Assembly (NCBI RefSeq): GCF_003325475.1
Contig: NZ_CP029495.1
Location: forward strand, 1,860,001-1,924,000
From: Chromobacterium phragmitis
Lineage (GTDB): Bacteria; Pseudomonadota; Gammaproteobacteria; Burkholderiales; Chromobacteriaceae
Reading direction: 5' to 3'
Length of the DNA stretch: 64,000 nucleotides
The translations under genes and the position numbers were made by a program. The notes below the pieces were generated by a model. That model did not search any database. It was not told where the DNA came from and was given only the letters and a program-made list of their open reading frames with translations. Positions 1 through 8,312 of this stretch are shown piece after piece (positions within the stretch are counted from its first letter, which is position 1; each line of letters opens with the position of its first letter).

Positions 1-1
1 C

Positions 2-508
2 GCGGCCTGGATACGCGCGCCGGAAACCGATTTCGACAGCGCGTTGCGGCTGTTGTCCGCCGCCGCCAAGCTGCCGGAGGCGCATGGCGCCGGGCGCGCG
101 CCTGACTGGGCGCGATCGGTGGCGCTGCGCTTCGCCGATGGCCGCCACGAGCTGGGCAGCCTGCTGGAAGTGGTGGCGCCGCAAGCGGCTTGCGGCGACG
201 CGGTGCGCGCCGCCTACGCCGAGTTGCAGGAAAAAAGCCGCGCTGCGCTGGAGGAAGCCAACCAGGGCCGGCTGGAAGCCGCCGCCGAGATGCTGCACGG
301 CGAGGCGATGGGGACGCTGAACCGCCGGCTGGGCATGTATGGCTGCGCGATGCTGCTGCGCATCGCCGAGAACCGGAACGAGGCCGGCCTGCCGCTGGGA
401 ACCGAGATGCAACGGCTGCGCGAGTTGCTGCACTGGCTGCCGCACAGCGACGAGCGCGTGCGCGGCTTCGTCAGGCGCCGCCAGGCGCTGATCCGCCACG
501 AAGAATAG
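2..508 (+). CDS. 5'-truncated hypothetical protein
   Basis: The reading frame is open from base 2 to a TAG at 506-508, so the gene begins outside the window; the TTG at 44 is only an internal possibility. The visible 168 or so residues are helix-rich, soluble and alanine/arginine-rich, with a central segment (GRLEAAAEMLHGEAMGTLNR) and no signal peptide or membrane span. I do not recognise a family. The stop lies 4 bp before the GTG of the RNA phosphodiesterase gene, so the two are probably co-transcribed. No function is proposed. Confidence 0.6.
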   Translation, partial: AAWIRAPETDFDSALRLLSAAAKLPEAHGAGRAPDWARSVALRFADGRHELGSLLEVVAPQAACGDAVRAAYAELQEKSRAALEEANQGRLEAAAEMLHGEAMGTLNRRLGMYGCAMLLRIAENRNEAGLPLGTEMQRLRELLHWLPHSDERVRGFVRRRQALIRHEE

Positions 509-512
509 CGCC

Positions 513-1064
513 GTGCGAGCCTTCCTGGCCTGTTTGCCGCCGCCGGACTGCCTGGCGGCGCTGCAGGCGTGGCAGGCCGGCTTGCAAGAATGCGCAGGCG
601 GCAAACCCCTGCCCGCGGCGCAGCTCCATCTCACCCTGGCGTTCCTGGGCGAGGCGACGCCGTTGCAGCTGCAGTCGGCCGCCGACTGCGCCGAGCGGGC
701 GGCGGAGAGCCTGCCCGCCGCCCTCGTCCTGGACGCCTGCGGCAGCTGGCGCGATCTGGGCTGGTGCGGGCCGCGGCGCCCGCCGGACGATCTCAACCGC
801 TGGGCGGAACGGCTGCGGGCCGATCTGCGCGCCGCCGGCGTCGCGACGGATGGCAGGCCCTACCGGCCTCACGTCACGCTGCTGCGCGGGCTGGCGCGGC
901 CATTGCCGGCTCGGCGCCTGCCGCCGCTGGTCTGGCCGCTAGAAGAGGTGGTCTTGCTTGCTTCCGAGTTGCGCGCCGCCGGGGCCTGCTACCGGCGGCT
1001 GGATGGCTGGCGGCGGCCGGACGCGCGCCCCGGCGTAGCCGGCGCTATCGCGCGGCGGGAATGA
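513..1064 (+). CDS. thpR: RNA 2',3'-cyclic phosphodiesterase (2'-5' RNA ligase family)
   Basis: This 183-aa protein has the two HxTx motifs that define the 2H phosphoesterase superfamily: HLTL at residues 39-42 and HVTL at 120-123. The length is normal for ThpR/LigT enzymes, which open 2',3'-cyclic phosphates on RNA and can reversibly form 2'-5' linkages in vitro. The start is a GTG 4 bp after the upstream stop. The C-terminal 20 bp overlap the 3' end of the convergent GH16-like gene. The family is secure; the biological substrate is not known for most members. Confidence 0.88.
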   Translation: MRAFLACLPPPDCLAALQAWQAGLQECAGGKPLPAAQLHLTLAFLGEATPLQLQSAADCAERAAESLPAALVLDACGSWRDLGWCGPRRPPDDLNRWAERLRADLRAAGVATDGRPYRPHVTLLRGLARPLPARRLPPLVWPLEEVVLLASELRAAGACYRRLDGWRRPDARPGVAGAIARRE

Positions 1065-1776
1065 ACCTGAACTCCTGGATCACCACCTCCACCTCGCGGC
1101 CATCGGTTGGCGGCCGGCCCTGGAACAGCCACAGGTTGAGGTGCGCCGGCAACGGCTGCTGCGGCACGCGCAGCGAGGCGTCGGCCGGGGCGAAGCGCCA
1201 GTGGGCGATCGGGTAGCGGTCGCCGTCCTGAAATCCGTGCAGCGACTGGTATTCCACCGCCGCCGCGCTCCAGTCGAAGCGATGGGTGCTGTAGTCGCCG
1301 TTGAGGGAGAAATCGAAGCTGTAGGATGTCGGCTGCGGACCAGGGCGGGCCGGGTACACGGTGTAATTGCCCATCGGGCTTTCCGGACTGCCCCAGCGCG
1401 CGAACTCGATGTCGATCTCGTTGCTGCCGTCCGGACCGACATCCGCCGGCGGGTAGTTGAACAGGCCAAGCACCACGTTGGGATCGAATCGGTCCGGCCG
1501 GCCGATCAGCTTGAACTGATAGCGGCCGAAGCCGAGCCGCTGCCGCAGGTAGAGCTCGGCGGCGGTCCACTGGCCGCCGCGCTTGGCGATCTTCAGATGC
1601 AGCCGGCCCTGCGCGTCCAGCCAGACATTGTCCTCGCTCCACACGTTAGGGCCCGGGCCGCTGCTGCCCTGATTGCGCACCTCCCAGTCATAGCCGGAGA
1701 AACGGATGGTTTTGGCGGAGGCGGGCAAGGCCAGCGCGGCCAGCAGCGCGCAACCCAGCGGCAAGATGGTTTTCAT
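1045..1776 (-). CDS. secreted glycoside hydrolase family 16-like protein
   Basis: The 243-aa product starts with a clean signal peptide (MKTILPLGCALLAALALPASA, cut near residue 21), so I take the ATG at 1776 rather than an upstream in-frame ATG. Residues 120-124 read EIDIE, the GH16 catalytic signature (nucleophile and acid/base glutamates), in the context SNEIDIEFARWG, and many Trp/Tyr residues could line a sugar cleft. GH16 enzymes cut beta-1,3 or beta-1,3/1,4 glucans and galactans. The substrate cannot be read from the sequence. It is convergent with thpR and divergent from the HDOD gene. Confidence 0.8.
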   Translation of the reverse strand: MKTILPLGCALLAALALPASAKTIRFSGYDWEVRNQGSSGPGPNVWSEDNVWLDAQGRLHLKIAKRGGQWTAAELYLRQRLGFGRYQFKLIGRPDRFDPNVVLGLFNYPPADVGPDGSNEIDIEFARWGSPESPMGNYTVYPARPGPQPTSYSFDFSLNGDYSTHRFDWSAAAVEYQSLHGFQDGDRYPIAHWRFAPADASLRVPQQPLPAHLNLWLFQGRPPTDGREVEVVIQEFRFIPAAR

Positions 1777-1982
1777 GGCGACGGCTCCGATGAGGGGAGC
1801 CGCCATCTTGCCAGCAAACCGTCTGGCGGAGGGGGCTGCCTGTTCCTCCGGGCGGGCGGCGCCCGTCCATGGACGAACTTGGCCGCCTCTGCCGGACCGG
1901 CGGAGGAAGTGGAGCAGCTTTACTCTTCCCGGCCCGATTGCCTAAGCTCAAACCTGCGCAACCGGCAAGCGGGAGAGCATCG

Positions 1983-2804
1983 ATGCAGGTGGGGGAAATC
2001 TTCGACAAGGCTTCGGGCAGGCTGCCCATGGTGCCCAAGGTGGTGCAGGAGCTGGTGGCCAGCTTCCACCGCTCCGACGTCAACATCAACGAGATCACCG
2101 AGATGGTGATCCATGACCAGGTGCTGAGCGCGCGGGTGCTGCGGCTGGCCAACAGCGCGCGCTTCGGCAGCAGCCGCCGGGTGGGCTCGCTGGACGACGC
2201 GGTGATCCTGCTGGGCTTCGACAATCTCAGGGTGCTGGTGATCGCGTCCGGCGTCACCGGCGCCACGCTGGGCATCAGCGGCTTCGACATGCAGGCGTTC
2301 TGGCAGCGAAGCTTCGCGATGGCCAACACCGCCAAGCTGCTGGCCAAGCTGGTGGGCATGGACACCCAGCTGGGCTATACCTGCGGCTTGCTGGCCAATA
2401 TCGGCGAACTGGTGTTGTACGTGGCGGTGCCGGAACAGGCGCAGCAGATAGACCGCATCGTCGCCGGCGGCGCCGATCGCATCGCCACCGAGCGCATGCT
2501 GCTGGGCCTGGACCTGACCGAGCTGGGCGCGGAGCTGGCGCGGCGCTGGAATTTCCCGGACGAGATTCAGGAAGCGATCTACCGCCAGCACGACCTGCTG
2601 AACGAAGACGCCTCGCCGTTCGCGCTGCTGATCGGCCTGACTTCCTTCATCGTGTCCGGCTTCCGCCACGGCATGAGCGCAGAGGACATGCTGGCCAGCC
2701 TGCCGGAGCGGGTGCTGGAGCGGCTGACGCTGGACCGCGAGCTCATCGCCGACGCGATGGAGCCGCTGCGGCAATCCAGCACCCTGGTCGACGATCTGTT
2801 CTAG
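1983..2804 (+). CDS. HDOD domain protein
   Basis: A 273-aa single-domain HDOD protein. The HDOD fold, related to HD phosphohydrolases but lacking the metal-binding HD pair, spans roughly residues 5-205, with family motifs LPMVPKVVQEL near the N terminus, ANSARFGSSRRVGSLDDAVI near 55-75 and LLANIGELVLY near 135. Such proteins act as signalling scaffolds in motility, stress or cyclic-di-GMP circuits rather than as enzymes. The start at 1983 is chosen for its GGGAG ribosome-binding site; an upstream extension of the frame looks non-coding. It stops 1 bp before the convergent fadD stop. Confidence 0.85.
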   Translation: MQVGEIFDKASGRLPMVPKVVQELVASFHRSDVNINEITEMVIHDQVLSARVLRLANSARFGSSRRVGSLDDAVILLGFDNLRVLVIASGVTGATLGISGFDMQAFWQRSFAMANTAKLLAKLVGMDTQLGYTCGLLANIGELVLYVAVPEQAQQIDRIVAGGADRIATERMLLGLDLTELGAELARRWNFPDEIQEAIYRQHDLLNEDASPFALLIGLTSFIVSGFRHGMSAEDMLASLPERVLERLTLDRELIADAMEPLRQSSTLVDDLF

Positions 2805-2805
2805 C

Positions 2806-4461
2806 TCAGGCCGGCTGGCGCAGCTCGCGCCGCAGGATCTTGCCGACGTTGGACTTGGGCAGCTCGTCGCGGAATTCGACGTGGCGCGGCACCTTGTAGG
2901 CGGTCATGTTGTCGCGGCAGTGTTGCAGCAGCGCTTCCGCCTGCAGCGCCGGGTCCCGGCGCACCACCACGATCTTCACCGCCTCGCCGGTGCGCTCGTC
3001 CGGCACGCCGATGCAGGCCACCTCGCGCACGCCGGGATGCTGGGCCACCACGTCTTCCACTTCGTTCGGGTACACGTTGAAGCCGGACACCAGCACCATG
3101 TCCTTCTTGCGGTCCACCAGCTTGAGCAGGCCGTCTGCGGTGCGCACGCCGATGTCGCCGGTGGCGAAGAAGCCGTCGGGGTGGAACACCTTGGCCGTCT
3201 CGTCTGGCCGCTGCCAGTAGCCGGCCATGATCTGCGGCCCGCGGATGCAGACCTCGCCTGGCTCGCCGTCCGCGACGCGGCGGCCGGCGTCGTCGCGCAG
3301 CTCCACCTCGGTGCCGGGCACCGGCATGCCGACGGCGCCGGTGTAGCGCGCGATGCCCAGCGCGTTGACCGATACCAGCGGCGAGGCCTCGGTCAGGCCG
3401 TAGCCCTCCAGCAGCGGCAGGCCGGTCAGCTGCTGCCAGCTCTCGGCCACCGCCTGCTGCACCGCCGCGCCGCCGCCTATCGCCACCCGCCAGCGGCTGA
3501 AGTCCAGCTTGGCGAAGCCGGGGTGGTGGACCAGCGCGTTGAACAGGGTGTTGACGCCGGTGAAGGCGTTGACCGGGTGGCGCGCCAGCTCCGCCACCAG
3601 CCCGTCCAGATCGCGCGGGTTGGTGATCAGCAGGCTGTTGCCGCCCAGACGGGTGATCAGCAGGCAATTCACCGTCAGCGCGAACACGTGGTACAGCGGC
3701 AGCGGCGTGGCCACCAGCGCCTGTCCCTCGCGCAGCGCCTCGCCCAGCACCAGCCGGGCCTGCTCCACGTTGGCCAGCAGGTTGCGGTGGCTCAGCATCG
3801 CGCCCTTGGCCAGGCCGGTGGTGCCGCCGGTGTATTGCAGGATGGCCAGCGCGTCCGGCGCCAGCCTGGCGTCGCGCCAGCGCGCGGCGTCGCCGCCGGC
3901 CAGCGCCCGGCGGAAGGGAATGGCGCCGGGCAGATGGTAAGGCGGCACCCGTTTCTTCACGCGGCGCACCACCGCGTTGACCAGCCAGCGGCGCGGCGCG
4001 GGCAGCATGTCGCCGACGGAGGCGACGATCACGTGCTGCAGCGCGGCGCCGGCGCTTGCCTGCTCCACCACCTGGGCGAAGTTTTCCAGCACCACGATGG
4101 CGCGGGCCTGGGAGTCTTCCAGCTGGTGCTTCAGTTCGCGCGCGGTATAGAGCGGGTTGACGTTGACCGCCACCAGGCCGGCGCGCAACACCGCGTACAA
4201 GGCCACCGGGTATTGCAGCAGGTTGGGCATCATCAAGGCCACCCGCTCGCCGGCGCAGAGGCCCAAGCCGCGGGTCAGGTAATCGGCCAGGCGGGCGCTC
4301 TGGCGGTCCAGCTCCTGGTAGCTGAGATCGCGTCCCATATTGTGGAAGGCGATGTGCTTGGGAAAGCGGGCGACGGTTTGCGCCAGCATTTCCCCCAAGG
4401 AGGCGGCCGGCAAGGCGTCTATCCGATCTGGGGTGGCCGGGTGGCGGGCGAAGTCCTGCAT
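2806..4461 (-). CDS. fadD: long-chain fatty acid--CoA ligase
   Basis: A 551-aa ANL-superfamily enzyme that activates fatty acids to acyl-CoA through an acyl-adenylate. The AMP-binding P-loop YTGGTTGLAKGAMLSH lies near residues 215-230, followed by EGYGLTEASP (adenylate motif), the hinge region GDIGVRTADG...KLVDRKKDM and the C-terminal catalytic lysine in PKSNVGKILRREL. The length matches bacterial FadD. It is monocistronic, divergent from the TetR gene, with a well-spaced sigma70-like promoter at 4538-4566. Acyl chain preference cannot be deduced. Confidence 0.93.
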   Translation of the reverse strand: MQDFARHPATPDRIDALPAASLGEMLAQTVARFPKHIAFHNMGRDLSYQELDRQSARLADYLTRGLGLCAGERVALMMPNLLQYPVALYAVLRAGLVAVNVNPLYTARELKHQLEDSQARAIVVLENFAQVVEQASAGAALQHVIVASVGDMLPAPRRWLVNAVVRRVKKRVPPYHLPGAIPFRRALAGGDAARWRDARLAPDALAILQYTGGTTGLAKGAMLSHRNLLANVEQARLVLGEALREGQALVATPLPLYHVFALTVNCLLITRLGGNSLLITNPRDLDGLVAELARHPVNAFTGVNTLFNALVHHPGFAKLDFSRWRVAIGGGAAVQQAVAESWQQLTGLPLLEGYGLTEASPLVSVNALGIARYTGAVGMPVPGTEVELRDDAGRRVADGEPGEVCIRGPQIMAGYWQRPDETAKVFHPDGFFATGDIGVRTADGLLKLVDRKKDMVLVSGFNVYPNEVEDVVAQHPGVREVACIGVPDERTGEAVKIVVVRRDPALQAEALLQHCRDNMTAYKVPRHVEFRDELPKSNVGKILRRELRQPA

Positions 4462-4537
4462 GTTTCCTCCTGCGTGTGCGGCGGGGGCCGCCTATATGGA
4501 TCTTGTGATGCCGTACGAGTGCGAAGCGGCAGTTCGC

Positions 4538-4566
4538 AAAATAATGCAATGTCATTTCCATTTCAA
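4538..4566 (-). promoter_or_regulatory. candidate fadD promoter
   Basis: On the minus strand a TTGAAA -35 (4566-4561) and a TATTTT -10 (4543-4538) are separated by 17 bp, about 70 bp upstream of the fadD start. A perfect 10-bp palindrome CGGACGTCCG (4568-4577) abuts the -35 and could be an operator. It does not look like a PsrA or FadR site. Predicted from sequence only. Confidence 0.5.
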
Positions 4567-4635
4567 TCGGACGTCCGTCTGACAGGCAGGGAGCAGGCAG
4601 CAGGCGCTTGCCGCGGCGAGGCGATGCCGATATGA

Positions 4636-4653
4636 TTTGGAATCATCGTTCCA
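4636..4653. promoter_or_regulatory. candidate TetR-family operator, site 1
   Basis: TTTGGAATCATCGTTCCA lies 15 bp upstream of the TetR-gene ATG. Its sequence is almost the reverse complement of the site in front of the oxidoreductase gene (5284-5305). The pairing of the two sites suggests autoregulation plus control of the neighbouring enzyme. Confidence 0.6.
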
Positions 4654-4668
4654 GAATATTTTGTACGC

Positions 4669-5253
4669 ATGAGACCCAAGGAGTTCGACGAAGACGCCGT
4701 GGCCGACGCCGCGATGCGCGTGTTCTGGCGGCGCGGCTACGCCGCCACTTCCATCCAGGACCTGGTGGACGGCACCGGCCTGTCGCGCAGCAGCTTGTAC
4801 AACGCCTTCGACAGCAAGCATGGGCTCTACTTGCTGGCGCTGAAGCGCTATGGCGAAGTGGGTGCGGCCAACGCCGCGCGCCTGATGGCGCCGGAGCCCT
4901 TGCGGGAGCGGCTGCGAGCGCTGTTGATGCGGGTGGTGGAGGACGAGTTGCGGGAGCAAGCCGGCCCAGGCTGCCTGGCCGCCAACGCCGCGCTGGAGGC
5001 GGCCGGCCGCGATGCGGCGGTGGACGCCGCGCTGGCCGAGCATTTCCGCCAGCTTGAGGCCGCCTTGCTGCAAACGCTGACTGAGGCGCGCGACGCGGGC
5101 GAGTTGCCGGCCGCGCGCGAACCTCAAGCGCTCGCCCGTTTCCTGATGTGCACCATCCAGGGCCTGCGCGTATTGGGAAAAGGCACGGCGCGCCAGGACA
5201 GGGAGGCGCGGCTGAACGACGTGGTGGAGGTGGCGTTGTCCTGCCTGGCGTAA
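4669..5253 (+). CDS. TetR/AcrR family transcriptional regulator
   Basis: A 194-aa regulator with the N-terminal TetR helix-turn-helix at about residues 8-50 (AMRVFWRRGYAATSIQDLVD, then GLSRSSLYNAFDSKHGLY) and a C-terminal ligand domain containing GCLAANAALE, a segment common in the TetR_C_16/NemR-like group, where a cysteine sometimes senses electrophiles. The single Cys at about 103 could do so here, but this is inference. No clear Shine-Dalgarno precedes the ATG. A near-identical operator precedes both this gene and the downstream oxidoreductase, so this is a local repressor/target pair. Confidence 0.85.
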   Translation: MRPKEFDEDAVADAAMRVFWRRGYAATSIQDLVDGTGLSRSSLYNAFDSKHGLYLLALKRYGEVGAANAARLMAPEPLRERLRALLMRVVEDELREQAGPGCLAANAALEAAGRDAAVDAALAEHFRQLEAALLQTLTEARDAGELPAAREPQALARFLMCTIQGLRVLGKGTARQDREARLNDVVEVALSCLA

Positions 5254-5283
5254 GCCAGGCGGCGCGCGGATTTTTTTTGCCCA

Positions 5284-5305
5284 TTTTGAAACGATCATTC
5301 CAAAA
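5284..5305. promoter_or_regulatory. candidate TetR-family operator, site 2
   Basis: The 22-bp imperfect palindrome TTTTGAAACGATCATTCCAAAA precedes the oxidoreductase ATG by 27 bp. Its reverse complement matches the site upstream of the TetR gene over the core TTTGGAATSATCGTTYCA. It probably covers the promoter of the downstream gene. Confidence 0.6.
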
Positions 5306-5332
5306 TTTATCGGCACACATGAGGAGAAAGAC

Positions 5333-6196
5333 ATGAGCCAAGCCCAACCCGCCGCCATCGCCGTGCTCGGCACCGGCATCATCGGCGCCGCCGTGGCGTG
5401 CAACCTTGCCCGCAAGGGCTTCGCCGTCCGCGCCTGGAACCGCTCGCCGGACAAGGCGCAGGCGCTGGCCGCCGACGGCGTGGCGGCATGCGCGGCCGCG
5501 GCCGACGCGGTTCGCGGCGCCGATGTGGTCATCACCGCCGGCAAGGACGGCGCGGTGGTGGCGGAGGCCATGCACCAGGCAGAGGCCGGGCTCGCGCCGG
5601 GCCAAATATGGCTGCAGCTGGCCACCATAGGCCTGGACGCGACCGCCGATCTCAGCGCCTGGGCGACGGCGCGCGGGCTGGTTTTCTACGATGCGCCGGT
5701 GGTCGGCACCCGTCAGCCGGCCGAGACCGGACAGCTGGTGATGCTGGCCGCCGGCCCTCTATCCCATCGCGAAACGGCGCAGGCCGCATTCGACGCCATC
5801 AGCCGCCGCACCGTCTGGATTTCCGAACGACCGGGCGACGGCAGCCGGCTGAAGCTGGTGATCAACAACTGGGTGCTGGCGCTGACCCACGGCGCGGCGG
5901 AAACGCTGGCGCTGGCGCAAGGCTTGGGACTGGACCCGGCCTTGGCGCTGGAAACCATCGCCGGGGGCCCGCTGGACGTGCCTTATCTGCAGTTGAAGGG
6001 CAAGGCGATGCTGGCCGGGGATTACACGGTCAGCTTCAGCGTGGACAACGCCGCCAAGGACGCCGGCCTGGTGCTCGCCGCGGCGGAGGCCGCCGGGGTC
6101 AGGATGGACGGCGCGGCGGCGGGGCTGGCCCGCTTCCAGCGCGCCATCGCCGCCGGCCACGGCGGCAAGGACATGGCGGCTACCTTCCTCGCCTGA
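5333..6196 (+). CDS. NAD(P)-dependent beta-hydroxyacid dehydrogenase family oxidoreductase
   Basis: A 287-aa member of the 3-hydroxyisobutyrate dehydrogenase/GLYR/6-phosphogluconate dehydrogenase-like superfamily. The N-terminal Rossmann motif is VLGTGIIGAAVACNLARKG (about residues 10-28). The substrate-binding loop DAPVVGTRQPAETGQLVML lies near 123, and the catalytic lysine region is SRLKLVINNW near 174, consistent with an active enzyme. The GAGGAGA ribosome-binding site supports the ATG at 5333. A putative TetR operator overlaps its promoter. It may reduce a reactive aldehyde or imine; the exact substrate is unknown. Confidence 0.85.
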   Translation: MSQAQPAAIAVLGTGIIGAAVACNLARKGFAVRAWNRSPDKAQALAADGVAACAAAADAVRGADVVITAGKDGAVVAEAMHQAEAGLAPGQIWLQLATIGLDATADLSAWATARGLVFYDAPVVGTRQPAETGQLVMLAAGPLSHRETAQAAFDAISRRTVWISERPGDGSRLKLVINNWVLALTHGAAETLALAQGLGLDPALALETIAGGPLDVPYLQLKGKAMLAGDYTVSFSVDNAAKDAGLVLAAAEAAGVRMDGAAAGLARFQRAIAAGHGGKDMAATFLA

Positions 6197-6265
6197 GAGG
6201 CCAAGCCGACCCCTGATGCCGCGTCGCAGACGCTTGGCCAGCGGCGCCCAATCCAGGCAAACAAA

Positions 6266-6293
6266 AACCGCCGGGCCTTGCGGCGCGGCGGTT
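6266..6293 (-). terminator. bidirectional rho-independent terminator
   Basis: Stem AACCGCC/GGCGGTT with a 14-nt GC-rich loop. Read on the minus strand it is followed by TTTTTGTTT and lies 27 bp after the RNB gene stop. On the plus strand it is followed by CGCTTTT, so it can also end the oxidoreductase transcript. Confidence 0.7.
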
Positions 6294-6320
6294 CGCTTTT
6301 CAGCATCGGAGCAAGCGGGC

Positions 6321-8195
6321 TCAGCCCTCTTCGTCTTCCAGGTCTTCTTCCACATGGTCCAGGCGGCCGATGTAGCGCAGCTCCACCTCCTGGGTCAGCA
6401 GGTCCACCTTGACCACCGACAGCTGGATGCGGTCGCCGCGGGCCAGTTCCGGCAGGCCCGGAATGCGCAGGCGCAGCGGCAGGCCGTCGATGCGGACCAG
6501 GTCTTCCTTGATCACGGCGGCGGTCGGCTCGGTGATGTTTTCCTGCTGCAGATACTTCAGGCACCAGTAGTATTCCATCTTGTCCTGGAAGGACAGATAG
6601 CCGCCGTAGGTGGCGTCGAAGTCGCGCAGGATGGCGAACAGCATGGCGTCGCCCTGGGCGAACTGCGGCTTTTCGCCGCGGATCATGGACGCCAGCTGGC
6701 GCTGGTTGATGAAGTCGCTGGCGCGGCGCAGCGGCGAGGTGCTCCAGGCGTACTGGGCCACGCCCAGGCCCGTGTGCGGCTCGGGGCGGGTGGTCATGCG
6801 CACCTTGCCCATGCTCTGGGCGCGGTACATGGCCGGGATGTCGGCTTCGGCCAGCATCCGGCCCCATTCGCTGTTGGCCAGGATCATCAGCTCGGACACC
6901 AGCTTGTCCATCGGCGCGCCGCGCTTGCGGATGGTGATGGACACGATGCCGTCGGCCACGTCGATGTTGTAATCGTGCTGCACCGGGCGCGTCGGGTCGT
7001 ATTTGCCGCGTCGCTTCTCCAGCGCCTCGGCGAACTGCCACAGCCAGACCAGCTCGCGCTTGAACGGGTAGTCGACGCCCGGATCGTTGGCCAGCGTCTC
7101 CTCGTTGAATACCTGTTCCAGTTCGGCGTGGCGCAGGTTGGCGCCGATATGCACTTTCTCGATGCGGTTCTCGAACGCGATCGGCTCGAATTCCGGCGTC
7201 ACCTCGACGTACAGCGAGAATGCCGGGCAATCCCGCCCTTCCTGCAAGGTGAAGGCCTGCACCACATCGTCCGGCAGCATGGTGATCTTGTCGCCGGGGA
7301 AATAGGCCGTGGACAGCCGCGACAGCACCATTTTCTCGATGTCGGAGTCCAGCGGCACGCCCAGCGTCGGCGCGGCGATGTGGATGCCCACGCGCTTGTT
7401 GCCGTTGGGCAGATCCTCGACCGACAGCGCGTCGTCGATCTCGGTGGTGTTGGCGTCGTCGATGGAGAAGGCGCGCGCGCTCGATACCGGCAGCTCCGGC
7501 GGCTCGCTCGGCGGCGCGTATTTGCCGAAGCCTACGCCTCTGGGGAAGAACTCCATCTGGAAGCCGGCCATCAGGTAGTCCGGCACCGACGGAATGCCGC
7601 CCACCTTGTCGGCCAGACGCAGCGGCGGCAGATTCAGCTCGCGGCTGGCCTGGTCGAAGGCCTTGAATTCCAGCGTGTTTTTGTCGGGTTTCCACAACAG
7701 CTGCATCAGTTGCGAGCGGATGGCTTCCGGCAGCGAGCCGGCTTTCAGCTCGCCCACCCAGCCGTCAATCTGCTCCTGCTCGCGCTTTTTGCGCTCGATG
7801 CCGGCCAGGGCGGCCTGCAGCGCGTCCTGCGGCGCCTTCTTGTAGCGGCCCTTGCCCTTCTTGTAGAAGTACATCGGCGCGCCGTGCAGGCGGCTGATCA
7901 GCGCCGCGGCCTCCACCGCGGACGGCTCGTGGCCGAAGTAGTCGGCGGCCAGATCCTGGTAGCCGAATTCGTCGTCGGGGCTGCATTCCCACAGGAAATC
8001 CAGGTCGATGTCGGCGGCCAGCTTTTCCGTCGCCGGCAGAAAATCCGCCAGCGGCGAACTAAACTCCAGAAAGACGTTGGCGCTCTTCAGTTTGGCGCGT
8101 TTGCCGTGCTGGGTGTCCACCTGCAGGCTGGCGTCGCTGCGCGACACGATGCTGCCAACCTTGAAATTGCCGCTCTCTTCGTAAAAAACGTTCAT
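6321..8195 (-). CDS. RNB-domain ribonuclease (RNase II/R superfamily)
   Basis: A 624-aa protein. The RNB catalytic domain starts around residue 240 with SIDDANTTEIDDALSVED: the acidic residues near D246-D247, E252 and D254-D255 correspond to the magnesium-binding set of RNase II. QYAWSTSPLRRASDFINQRQL further on is the typical late RNB motif. It has a divergent N-terminal third instead of the usual paired cold-shock domains, as in the shorter RNB proteins of Neisseriales. Role: 3'-5' exoribonuclease. The ATG at 8195 is used; the frame continues far upstream without coding character. Confidence 0.85.
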   Translation of the reverse strand: MNVFYEESGNFKVGSIVSRSDASLQVDTQHGKRAKLKSANVFLEFSSPLADFLPATEKLAADIDLDFLWECSPDDEFGYQDLAADYFGHEPSAVEAAALISRLHGAPMYFYKKGKGRYKKAPQDALQAALAGIERKKREQEQIDGWVGELKAGSLPEAIRSQLMQLLWKPDKNTLEFKAFDQASRELNLPPLRLADKVGGIPSVPDYLMAGFQMEFFPRGVGFGKYAPPSEPPELPVSSARAFSIDDANTTEIDDALSVEDLPNGNKRVGIHIAAPTLGVPLDSDIEKMVLSRLSTAYFPGDKITMLPDDVVQAFTLQEGRDCPAFSLYVEVTPEFEPIAFENRIEKVHIGANLRHAELEQVFNEETLANDPGVDYPFKRELVWLWQFAEALEKRRGKYDPTRPVQHDYNIDVADGIVSITIRKRGAPMDKLVSELMILANSEWGRMLAEADIPAMYRAQSMGKVRMTTRPEPHTGLGVAQYAWSTSPLRRASDFINQRQLASMIRGEKPQFAQGDAMLFAILRDFDATYGGYLSFQDKMEYYWCLKYLQQENITEPTAAVIKEDLVRIDGLPLRLRIPGLPELARGDRIQLSVVKVDLLTQEVELRYIGRLDHVEEDLEDEEG

Positions 8196-8312
8196 CAAAA
8201 CTTGCCAGGCCGTTGAATTTAAGGGCGGATTATAACAGTTCGCCCAGGCGGCAGAGCCACAAACTTCGCTGCCGCGACAGCGGAATTCAACAGGAAACGG
8301 AAGCCGCACCCG

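Noticed and set aside
2801..4561. 586-codon minus-strand frame overlapping fadD in another phase
   Set aside because: Arg/Gly/Pro/Ala-rich shadow; the 551-aa frame carries all acyl-CoA ligase motifs.
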